From positions 1-39,539 of the forward strand of contig CALXVY010000012.1 in NCBI GenBank assembly GCA_944392255.1: a DNA stretch of 39,539 nucleotides, given 5' to 3'. Numbering within the stretch: the first letter of the stretch is position 1; every line of letters starts with the position of its first letter. The DNA is from an uncultured Alphaproteobacteria bacterium (GTDB lineage: Bacteria > Pseudomonadota > Alphaproteobacteria > RF32 > CAG-239). Under the pieces are notes generated by a model that searched no databases, had not been told where the DNA came from, and saw nothing but the letters and a program-made list of their open reading frames with translations. Below, one piece after another: positions 34,218 through 39,539 of this stretch. A program made the position numbers and the translations under genes.

Positions 34218-35291
34218 ATGAAAATATCTGTAATTATGCCTACAAAAAATGCCGAAAAATATATTAATGAGGCAATTGATAGTATTTTGAATCAGACATT
34301 TTCTGATTTTGAATTCTTAATTATTGATGATAACTCAACAGATGATACTTTAAGGATTATACATTCTTACAATGATAAGAGAATAAAACTCGTCAACGGA
34401 CCTCAAAAAGGATTATCTGAAGCACTAAATTTGGGAATAAAGCTTGCTCAAGGTGAATATATTGCCAGAATGGATGCTGATGATATATCTTTGCCACATC
34501 GTTTTGAAAAACAAGTTAGATATCTAGATACACATCCTGAGGTTTCCTTATTAGGCACTTGGCAAGAATATTTTGGCGACAAAACAGGTATTCATAAACC
34601 TAACTGCGAACCTGATATTGCGAAAATGGCATTGATTTTTAGTTGCGACTTTTGTCATTCGACGGCCATGTTTCGAAAAAATATTTTTATTGAAAACAAT
34701 TTGTTTTACCCAGAAAACTCACCAATTGAAGATTTTGAATTATGGTCAAAAGCTATTGCTTCTATTAATGTTGCAAATATCCCTGAAATATTAGGGAAAT
34801 ATCGTGTTCACAATAAAAGTATTACCACCCAGAAAAACTATATTATGGGAGAATATGAAACAAAAATCATATTAAATAATTTACGCAATTATTTTAATAT
34901 TGATTGTAACATTCAAAATTATTTCTTAAAAAGTCGACGTTTGCACAGTTTTTCGCATTTGAAAAAACATGAAAAAATTGAGTTTCAACAAAATTTGCAT
35001 ATTTTATTTCAAAAGATTGAACTTGAAAATAAATTATCTCATTTTATTGATATTCAAAATATCTCTAAGGCCATGGAATATTGTTGGTTTCAATTTTGTG
35101 GCTATGCTAATTATATCAATTCTTCTTATGCTCCCCAAATAGTAAAAAAGAATTTATATATTCTTCAATTCTTGTTTCAACCTATTAATCAAAAAATATA
35201 TTTAAGCTTATTTTTTGGGCTAAAAATTCAAATAAAAAATAAATTATTATACAACATAATTAAATCAAAAATTTTTGATATTAATTCTTAA
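34218..35291 (+). CDS. Family 2 glycosyltransferase
   Basis: A 357-residue GT-A fold transferase: S-V-I-M-P-T-K-N-A-E (4-13), D-D-N-S-T-D-D-T and the metal-binding D-A-D-D (86-89) in Y-I-A-R-M-D-A-D-D-I. The C-terminal half is basic and helix-rich with a hydrophobic final stretch that could contact the inner membrane. It would add a sugar, perhaps the heptose made by the upstream enzymes, to a surface glycan. The ribosome binding site is poor and base composition is more AT-rich than in the heptose genes. A 140-bp gap with a new promoter follows. Confidence 0.9.
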   Translation: MKISVIMPTKNAEKYINEAIDSILNQTFSDFEFLIIDDNSTDDTLRIIHSYNDKRIKLVNGPQKGLSEALNLGIKLAQGEYIARMDADDISLPHRFEKQVRYLDTHPEVSLLGTWQEYFGDKTGIHKPNCEPDIAKMALIFSCDFCHSTAMFRKNIFIENNLFYPENSPIEDFELWSKAIASINVANIPEILGKYRVHNKSITTQKNYIMGEYETKIILNNLRNYFNIDCNIQNYFLKSRRLHSFSHLKKHEKIEFQQNLHILFQKIELENKLSHFIDIQNISKAMEYCWFQFCGYANYINSSYAPQIVKKNLYILQFLFQPINQKIYLSLFFGLKIQIKNKLLYNIIKSKIFDINS

Positions 35292-35311
35292 GGATAAGAT
35301 ACATATTGCAA

Positions 35312-35340
35312 TTGACAAACTGACATTCTGTTTCTTATAA
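35312..35340 (+). promoter_or_regulatory. Internal promoter ahead of the PRPP-synthase-like gene
   Basis: TTGACA (35312-35317), 17 bp, TTATAA (35335-35340), with a leader of ~85 nt to the ATG at 35432. Confidence 0.6.
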
Positions 35341-35431
35341 AGAAGTGAGAGAAATTTGATATTTTAAAACTTTTAATAGCATTTTATTAAAGTGCATAAA
35401 ATATCCATTTTGTAAACTTGGACGTCTTAGC

Positions 35432-36364
35432 ATGCTGATTAACCTTATTTCTTCAAAAAAATATGAATATTTGAAGCAAAATATCTTAAAACAAAATGAT
35501 TGCTTTAATGATATTTTAATTGAAACGGAAACTTTTCCTGATGGTGAACATTATTGGAAAATAATTAATCAAGAACAATTGCGTCATAAACCCGCTGTCT
35601 ATATTGCCGGAACCGTAGATGATGAAAGCATTTTTGAACTATATAATATAGCTTCTACTTTAGTGCGCGAACAATGTTCTTCTTTACATATTGTTATTCC
35701 ATATTTTGGATATTCAACAATGGAAAGAGCCGTAAAAGACGGAGAAATTGTTACAGCAAAAAATATTGCCAACCTCATTAGTTCTATCCCTCAAGCTCCT
35801 TTAGGAAATTTTGTTTATATGATGGATCTACATTCTCTTGGAACTCAATATTATTTTGAGAGTACAATCCATCCCGTGCATTTAACTTCTTGTAATATTG
35901 TTAAAGATATTATCTCTCAGTTTGGAAAAGATGTTGTTTTAGCGTCAACCGATATGGGAAGAGCTAAATGGATTGAAAAAATGGGTAACGAACTTCATAT
36001 TGAAACAGCATATATTATGAAAAAAAGATTATCCGGTTCCAAAACTGAAGTTGTAGCTCTGAATGCCGAAGTCAGAAATAAAAATATTGTTATTTTTGAC
36101 GATATGATTCGCTCTGGAACATCTTTAATTCATGCCGCAGAAGCATATAAAAACGCTGGAGCTAATGATATTTATGTGGTGACCGTACATGGAATATTTG
36201 TCTCTGGGGCTATTGAAAAATTAAAAAATTGTGGATTAATCAAAGCGGTTTATTGTACAAATTCTCATGTCAACACTCAAAAAATCAATGATGATTTTAT
36301 AAAGGTGTATGACATTTCTCCGCTCTTGGCTGAATATTTGAGTTCTTTGCAGAATTTTTATTAA
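35432..36364 (+). CDS. Divergent PRPP synthase-like protein (class II-like)
   Basis: A 310-residue member of the ribose-phosphate pyrophosphokinase family, with both phosphoribosyltransferase-like halves. F-P-D-G-E (35-39), P-Y-F-G-Y-S-T-M-E-R (90-99), E-I-V-T-A-K (105-110), D-L-H (132-134), K-K-R (197-199) and the PRPP loop D-D-M-I-R-S-G-T-S (223-231) align along the whole family. The classic Prs has Y-F-G-Y-A-R-Q-D-R and D-D-M-I-D-T-G-G-T; the ST-M-E-R...E-G-x-I-V-T-A and xSG(T)S forms here, and the V-T-V-H-G-I-F block, look more like plant class II, phosphate-independent enzymes. It lies between two glycosyltransferase genes, so it probably serves glycan synthesis, for example a ribose/arabinose-type donor or another sugar phosphate. 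A housekeeping prs is expected elsewhere. The ribosome binding site is weak. Confidence 0.8.
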   Translation: MLINLISSKKYEYLKQNILKQNDCFNDILIETETFPDGEHYWKIINQEQLRHKPAVYIAGTVDDESIFELYNIASTLVREQCSSLHIVIPYFGYSTMERAVKDGEIVTAKNIANLISSIPQAPLGNFVYMMDLHSLGTQYYFESTIHPVHLTSCNIVKDIISQFGKDVVLASTDMGRAKWIEKMGNELHIETAYIMKKRLSGSKTEVVALNAEVRNKNIVIFDDMIRSGTSLIHAAEAYKNAGANDIYVVTVHGIFVSGAIEKLKNCGLIKAVYCTNSHVNTQKINDDFIKVYDISPLLAEYLSSLQNFY

Positions 36365-36380
36365 AATGTTAGGATAACTT

Positions 36381-37310
36381 ATGAGTCTGTTTTCTGTTAT
36401 TGTACCTATTTACAATGCTAAAGATTATATCAAAACTTGTCTTGATTCAATTGCCAAGCAATCTTTTCAAGATTTTGAATTCATATTAGTTTGTGACGGA
36501 CCTGATGCTGATATACAAATTTGTCGCAATTTTACCCAAAATCATCCTAATTGTCACTTAATCGAAAACGTCAATAAAGGGCTTGGTGGGGCTCGCAATG
36601 CCGGAATTAAAATTGCTCACGGCAAATATATTGCTTTTGTTGATGCGGATGATTGGATTGAGCCTGATTTCTTAGAAATTCTTGCTCAAAATATATCTTC
36701 TCAACCCGATGTTTTGGAATTTGGATATATTGATTATAAAAAAGCCTTTATTCCTTCTCCTCAACAATATTCTAATTTCAGAGCTATTATCAAGCAACTA
36801 TCTCGAGGCTTTGCTTGGAATAAACTTTGGAAAACTGAATTTTTGCGCCAACATCAATTATCTTTTTTACCTGACACAAATTATGAAGATATTGCTTTTT
36901 GTTTGACAGCCGCTTTTTATTCAAAAGCTTGGAAAGTCATTAATTATGCCGGCTATCATTATATCTTTCACCCAAATTCTTTATCCCATTGTCAAAACAT
37001 GGATAAACAACAAAAAAGACTTAAGGATAAATTTAACATATCACAAAAAGTTTTAGATTTTTATAAGGGACAAAATGTATCCGCTACTGACTTGCTGATT
37101 GTTGAAAACTTCCTCATTTCACAATTAATTGAACCAGCAGATCTCATCAATAAAACTTTTTATCTCAACTATAAAAAGCTATTTGAAAAAAATAAATTAT
37201 TCCAAGCCAAAAAGAGAAAAGCTTTTAGAAAATGGTTATTTCAATTTTCAATAAAAAAGAGAAAATTTATTTTATGCGGTCACTCTTTGTGGAAGAATAA
37301 ATCTTTTTAA
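36381..37310 (+). CDS. Family 2 glycosyltransferase
   Basis: A 309-residue GT-A fold enzyme with S-V-I-V-P-I-Y-N-A-K (5-14), N-K-G-L-G-G-A-R-N-A-G (65-75) and the metal-binding D-A-D-D-W (88-92). The C-terminal region is basic and ends with a short lysine-rich tail. It starts 16 bp after the PRPP-synthase-like gene, with AGGA ahead of the ATG, and shares its promoter. The pairing suggests that the two act in the same glycan step. It converges on the cyclophilin-like gene. Confidence 0.92.
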   Translation: MSLFSVIVPIYNAKDYIKTCLDSIAKQSFQDFEFILVCDGPDADIQICRNFTQNHPNCHLIENVNKGLGGARNAGIKIAHGKYIAFVDADDWIEPDFLEILAQNISSQPDVLEFGYIDYKKAFIPSPQQYSNFRAIIKQLSRGFAWNKLWKTEFLRQHQLSFLPDTNYEDIAFCLTAAFYSKAWKVINYAGYHYIFHPNSLSHCQNMDKQQKRLKDKFNISQKVLDFYKGQNVSATDLLIVENFLISQLIEPADLINKTFYLNYKKLFEKNKLFQAKKRKAFRKWLFQFSIKKRKFILCGHSLWKNKSF

Positions 37311-37322
37311 TTTTTTTGTCTG

Positions 37323-37757
37323 TTATTTTATAATTTCCATATATGCCGTAAATTTATTTTTTTGTTCGGCAATGATATTTAACCCTTGTTCAACCTCACC
37401 TAACTCTATCAAATTTTTATCAGGAACAAGGCTATGGGTTTTATAAAAAATTCCCATATTTTTCCAGGGTGCATAGATAAATAATTTTCCTGCAGTGGCA
37501 ATCATGCCGCGAGGGACCCCTTCTAAAGAAATTGGACGGAGAAAGTTGGTAATTTTTTCTTCTCCGGCAAAATCTGTAAAATCAAACTCAGCTGGAAGCA
37601 TTTGCACCAATTGTGCCGAAGCTGAATTGTCTTCTAAACGGATGATTACATCTTGATTATCTATGCTTAATTTAACTTTCATTTCCTTTTCTCCTGCATT
37701 AACATTAGAGTTTATCATCACCAAAGACAGTATAATCATTATGATAATTTTTTTCAT
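37323..37757 (-). CDS. Exported cyclophilin-like fold protein
   Basis: A 144-residue protein with a signal peptide (cleavage about N-V-N-A at ~22) and a cyclophilin-like domain of the small bacterial family (Cyclophil_like2 type): V-K-L-S-I-D-N-Q-D-V-I-I-R-L-E-D-N-S-A, M-L-P, G-x-x-I-Y-A-P-W-K-N-M-G-I-F-Y and L-I-E-L-G-E-V. Relatives often accompany flavodoxins and oxidoreductases under MerR-type stress regulators. The promoter here has exactly that form (37791-37821). AAGGAA precedes the ATG. Prolyl isomerase activity should not be assumed, as active-site residues of true cyclophilins are not seen. Confidence 0.85.
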   Translation of the reverse strand: MKKIIIMIILSLVMINSNVNAGEKEMKVKLSIDNQDVIIRLEDNSASAQLVQMLPAEFDFTDFAGEEKITNFLRPISLEGVPRGMIATAGKLFIYAPWKNMGIFYKTHSLVPDKNLIELGEVEQGLNIIAEQKNKFTAYMEIIK

Positions 37758-37790
37758 TTTATGATTTCCTTATAAACGTGCTTTGAATAT

Positions 37791-37821
37791 AGTATAATTT
37801 TTAGAGTTAACTCTAAGTCAA
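37791..37821 (-). promoter_or_regulatory. MerR-type promoter with 16-bp dyad in a 19-bp spacer
   Basis: Minus-strand TTGACT (37821-37816), 19 bp, TATACT (37796-37791). The perfect palindrome TTAGAGTTAACTCTAA (37801-37816) fills the spacer. Over-long 19-bp spacers holding a dyad are the hallmark of MerR-family promoters, and GAGTTAACTC resembles NmlR/AdhR-type sites. No merR gene is in the window. The rest of the gap to 37938 shows no gene. Confidence 0.7.
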
Positions 37822-37937
37822 TACTAAAATTTTATATAAATGCTATATTGTCTTTTTAACAGGATATTTTAAAAAAAATAATGTTAAATCTCTGAAATTA
37901 TTACAAACATTCGATAATGACATTTCATTAAATGAGG

Positions 37938-38258
37938 TTATATATTATAAAAATTAGTAAAATAGATATATTGTATCAGATATAAAAGAGCCGGGATGGA
38001 TAGAATTATATAGGCTTTTATCAGATTTGTTTTACGCTTCTTCCAAGCATAAACCGTAGGTGCAATTATTATCAACAATATTGTTAATGTCATTATGGTA
38101 TAGTTAAACCTATTTTCATATGCCCAACCTAATGCCTCTGCATTCCATGGCATGCTGTCACTTGTCATATCATCTGGATATGTTACTGCAATGATAAAAA
38201 CCGCAAAGGCATATAATCCTGACAATAGATAAAACGGTATGAGTTTGATTTTTTTCAT
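37938..38258 (-). CDS. Small membrane protein of unknown function
   Basis: A 106-residue protein with three hydrophobic segments (~5-27, ~54-74 and ~85-103) and a D-D-M-T-S-D-S-M-P-W loop between the first two. I start at 38258 (M-K-K-I-K-L-I-P-F), with GAAGGTG ahead; a longer frame reaches 38288. It begins 14 bp after the stop of the Cys-tailed membrane protein gene and probably forms a transcript with it and the SAA-like gene. Function unknown. Confidence 0.7.
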   Translation of the reverse strand: MKKIKLIPFYLLSGLYAFAVFIIAVTYPDDMTSDSMPWNAEALGWAYENRFNYTIMTLTILLIIIAPTVYAWKKRKTNLIKAYIILSIPALLYLIQYIYFTNFYNI

Positions 38259-38272
38259 AATTGCACCTTCGG

Positions 38273-38668
38273 TTAAAGCGGAATACATTTTTGAACTTTA
38301 TTCCAACTCAAGCAATCATTTCTGCATATGTGTTGGTCATAGTCCCATACCAAGCCATTATCAAGACAAGAATCCAATTGATGTGCTCGCTTGATATTCG
38401 CATTAAATAAAAACATTTGAAGAAAAGTTAAAAAAATGAGCATTACAAAAATATAATGTTTTTGTTTATATCTATTAAACACCCAAAAAATTAGTCCCCA
38501 ACACAATGTTGTGATGATTGCCACGTAAGGAATATGCGCCATTGATGCTTCTTCATTTTCCGTAATATAAGCTTCATAAATCAGAAACAAAACTATTGGC
38601 GTAATCAAAATTCCTTTAACAATTATATGCATTGCTTTAAGAAATAACTCTTTGGTTTGTTTTTTCAT
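38273..38668 (-). CDS. Small membrane protein with a Cys-rich tail
   Basis: A 131-residue protein with three hydrophobic segments (~12-30, ~45-62 and ~72-90) and a 40-residue soluble C-terminal tail containing four cysteines in the order C-L-D-N-G-L-V-W-D-Y-D-x-x-I-C-R-N-D-C...C. The C-L-D-x-G-x-x-W-(D/N)-Y pattern is one I know from many small proteobacterial envelope proteins; the cysteines probably form two disulfides in the periplasm. AAGGAG precedes the ATG. It follows the SAA-like frame by 49 bp. An immunity-like or envelope-protective role is only a suggestion from context. Confidence 0.75.
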   Translation of the reverse strand: MKKQTKELFLKAMHIIVKGILITPIVLFLIYEAYITENEEASMAHIPYVAIITTLCWGLIFWVFNRYKQKHYIFVMLIFLTFLQMFLFNANIKRAHQLDSCLDNGLVWDYDQHICRNDCLSWNKVQKCIPL

Positions 38669-38717
38669 ATATGTTTCTCCTTAAAGTTATTCTATGAGCA
38701 ATATTTATATTTGCAAG

Positions 38718-38897
38718 TTATTTGTAGTAATCGCGTGGATTACGAGAGCAACTTTCTAAAAGATTTTTTCCCGATTTTGCTCCCTGCCAACCTCTACGAT
38801 TTGCTTCCCAATCATCTGATGATGCTTGAATTCCATCTTTCATTACTCCATACGGAAATTCTCGTGCTGTACTTAAAGTTTTTGCAACAAATTCTCC
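38718..38897 (-). pseudogene. In-frame C-terminal continuation of the SAA-like gene beyond an amber codon
   Basis: Directly after the TAG at 38898-38900 the same frame stays open for 59 sense codons to TAA at 38718-38720. The translated part continues the family similarity: G-E-F-V-A-K-T-L-S-T-A-R-E (compare the G-x-W-A-A-x-x-I-S-D-A-R-E of serum amyloid A) and later D-D-W-E-A-N-R-R-G followed by S-G-K-N (compare A-A-N-E-W-G-R-S-G-K-D). It has no good start of its own. Either the gene is a recent pseudogene, the amber is read through, or the TAG is a sequencing or assembly error. Confidence 0.7.
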
Positions 38898-39230
38898 CTA
38901 TTTTCCTCTTTTAGCGGCTTCATAATTTGCTTTACAATGAAAAAATTTATCATTTCCTATAGTGGCATCTTCTTCCATCTCTTTTTTATTTTGCACAAAG
39001 TCATAAAATGGAGCTAATAACCCCGTTCTTGTTTTTCCTGGATAATTAGATTTATTTTTCTGCATATATTCATTGAGATGAGCCTCTGTCTTTTTTCCCC
39101 AATTTTCAGAAATATTTGATTTTTTTGTTCTATATGTTTCTAAATAATCCTTTTTACTATTTTCAATATTATCAATAGAAAATTTTTTAGAAGGATCTTC
39201 TTGTATAATATATCTTATTAAATTACTCAT
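38898..39230 (-). CDS. Serum amyloid A-like protein, ends at an in-frame amber codon
   Basis: 110 residues from the ATG at 39230 (after AAGGAAA; a longer frame to 39266 lacks a site) to TAG. The first ~75 residues are charged and match nothing I know. Residues ~85-110 closely resemble vertebrate serum amyloid A: E-M-x-E-x-x-x-I-G-N-D-K-F-F-H-C-K and N-Y-E-A-A-K-R-G, against D-M-R-E-A-N-Y-I-G-S-D-K-Y-F-H-A-R and N-Y-D-A-A-K-R-G in human SAA1. The amber codon falls at the first Gly of the following G-G, and the frame continues beyond it. There is no signal peptide. TAG serves as a normal stop for ruvA, ruvB and the nudix gene, so a general recoding is unlikely. Role unknown. Confidence 0.7.
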   Translation of the reverse strand: MSNLIRYIIQEDPSKKFSIDNIENSKKDYLETYRTKKSNISENWGKKTEAHLNEYMQKNKSNYPGKTRTGLLAPFYDFVQNKKEMEEDATIGNDKFFHCKANYEAAKRGK

Positions 39231-39263
39231 TTCTTTTTCCTTATTCTTTGTTAATTTTAGATA

Positions 39264-39297
39264 CAAAAAAACCGTTGATTTTCATCAACGGTTTTTA
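39264..39297 (-). terminator. Terminator of an unseen minus-strand transcript
   Basis: AAAAAACCGTTGA pairs with TCAACGGTTTTT around a short loop (ttttca). On the minus strand it is followed by TTTTTTTGTAT, so it ends a transcript entering from the right, just before the SAA-like gene. Confidence 0.75.
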
Positions 39298-39420
39298 GAC
39301 GCACTTTTCCCAAGTGACATTTTGTCTTTTATCATATTTTCCATTTAAAGTAAAGGAAAAAATTCCTATATTGTGGGTAATTATGTTTTTTGTTATTTAA
39401 GATGTTCCAAAGAGCTTGCT

Positions 39421-39450
39421 GGTTCAAACCCATTTCTATGGGTTCGAATC
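39421..39450. repeat. Inverted repeat with tRNA T-arm-like arms
   Basis: GGTTCAAACCCAT (39421-39433) and ATGGGTTCGAATC (39438-39450) pair over 13 positions with two mismatches around TTCT. Both arms resemble GGTTCGAATC-type T-arm sequences but no tRNA can be folded around them. The rest of 39298-39539 shows no gene. Confidence 0.4.
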
Positions 39451-39539
39451 AAATTAAATTATCAATACAAAAACTTATCAAAAGATGTGTAAGTAAGAAT
39501 ATCAGTTCAAAAACTAAAAGCCATAAAATCTTATCATTC

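Noticed and set aside
38898-38900. Genome-wide reassignment of TAG to a sense codon
   Set aside because: ruvA, ruvB and the nudix gene end at TAG at the lengths expected for their families, so TAG works as stop here.
39370-39450. A tRNA gene suggested by GGTTCGAATC-like sequence
   Set aside because: No acceptor, D or anticodon stems can be formed around it and the T-stem does not pair properly.
1-39539. CRISPR arrays and complete insertion sequences
   Set aside because: I saw no regularly spaced repeat array and no transposase gene; the only recombinase is the tyrosine integrase.

Overview
The window is a chromosomal segment of an AT-rich alphaproteobacterium, probably an uncultured host-associated (gut-type) lineage. 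The alphaproteobacterial assignment rests on the order prmC, DUF4167 gene, clpB on one strand, an RpoH with an intact RpoH box, the yebC-ruvC-ruvA-ruvB-ybgC order, and several promoters close to the alphaproteobacterial CTTGAC-N17-CTATAT type. All identifications come from reading the sequence and from remembered family motifs; no database search was run.

Layout. (1) 1-3450 is an accessory module on the minus strand. It holds a tyrosine integrase next to the end of rpsI, a small HUH (rolling-circle Rep-like) protein, an 88-residue protein and an ankyrin-repeat protein. Between integrase and rep is a gene-free, strongly structured stretch (1600-1825) that looks like a replication origin or structured RNA, and a 20-bp direct repeat brackets the rep gene plus this stretch. 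(2) 3497-19400 is core housekeeping: rplM-rpsI, mutS, an orphan PhoR-like histidine kinase, clpB, a membrane phosphoesterase, a DUF4167 protein, prmC, rpoH followed by an unlisted 59-codon gene, asnS, a glycine-zipper lipoprotein and an Hsp20 chaperone. ClpB, RpoH and Hsp20 give this part a proteostasis theme. (3) 19396-24534 holds a membrane-anchored flavodoxin, an isoprenylcysteine-methyltransferase-like membrane protein, a secreted CxxC protein, an Xaa-Pro aminopeptidase, prmA and an exported protein of unknown function. (4) 24651-30735 is the yebC-ruvC-[HD]-[unknown]-ruvA-ruvB-ybgC-nudix block for Holliday-junction processing. (5) 30863-37310 is a surface-glycan operon. A strong promoter precedes an SDR epimerase, a fused heptose-1-P guanylyltransferase/heptose-bisphosphate phosphatase and a heptose-7-P kinase (GDP-D-glycero-alpha-D-manno-heptose route), then two family-2 glycosyltransferases flanking a divergent PRPP-synthase-like enzyme that has its own promoter. 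(6) 37323-39539 is a second accessory region: an exported cyclophilin-like protein behind a MerR-type promoter, two small membrane proteins, and a serum amyloid A (SAA)-like reading frame broken by an in-frame amber codon.

The most unusual items are the SAA-like gene with its amber codon at 38898-38900, the nested inverted-repeat/pseudoknot-like block at 1721-1805 with its flanking direct repeats beside an HUH Rep gene, the plant class II-like PRPP synthase inside the heptose glycan locus, five helically phased TGTGAA boxes in front of the integrase, and the MerR-type 19-bp-spacer promoter of the cyclophilin-like gene.
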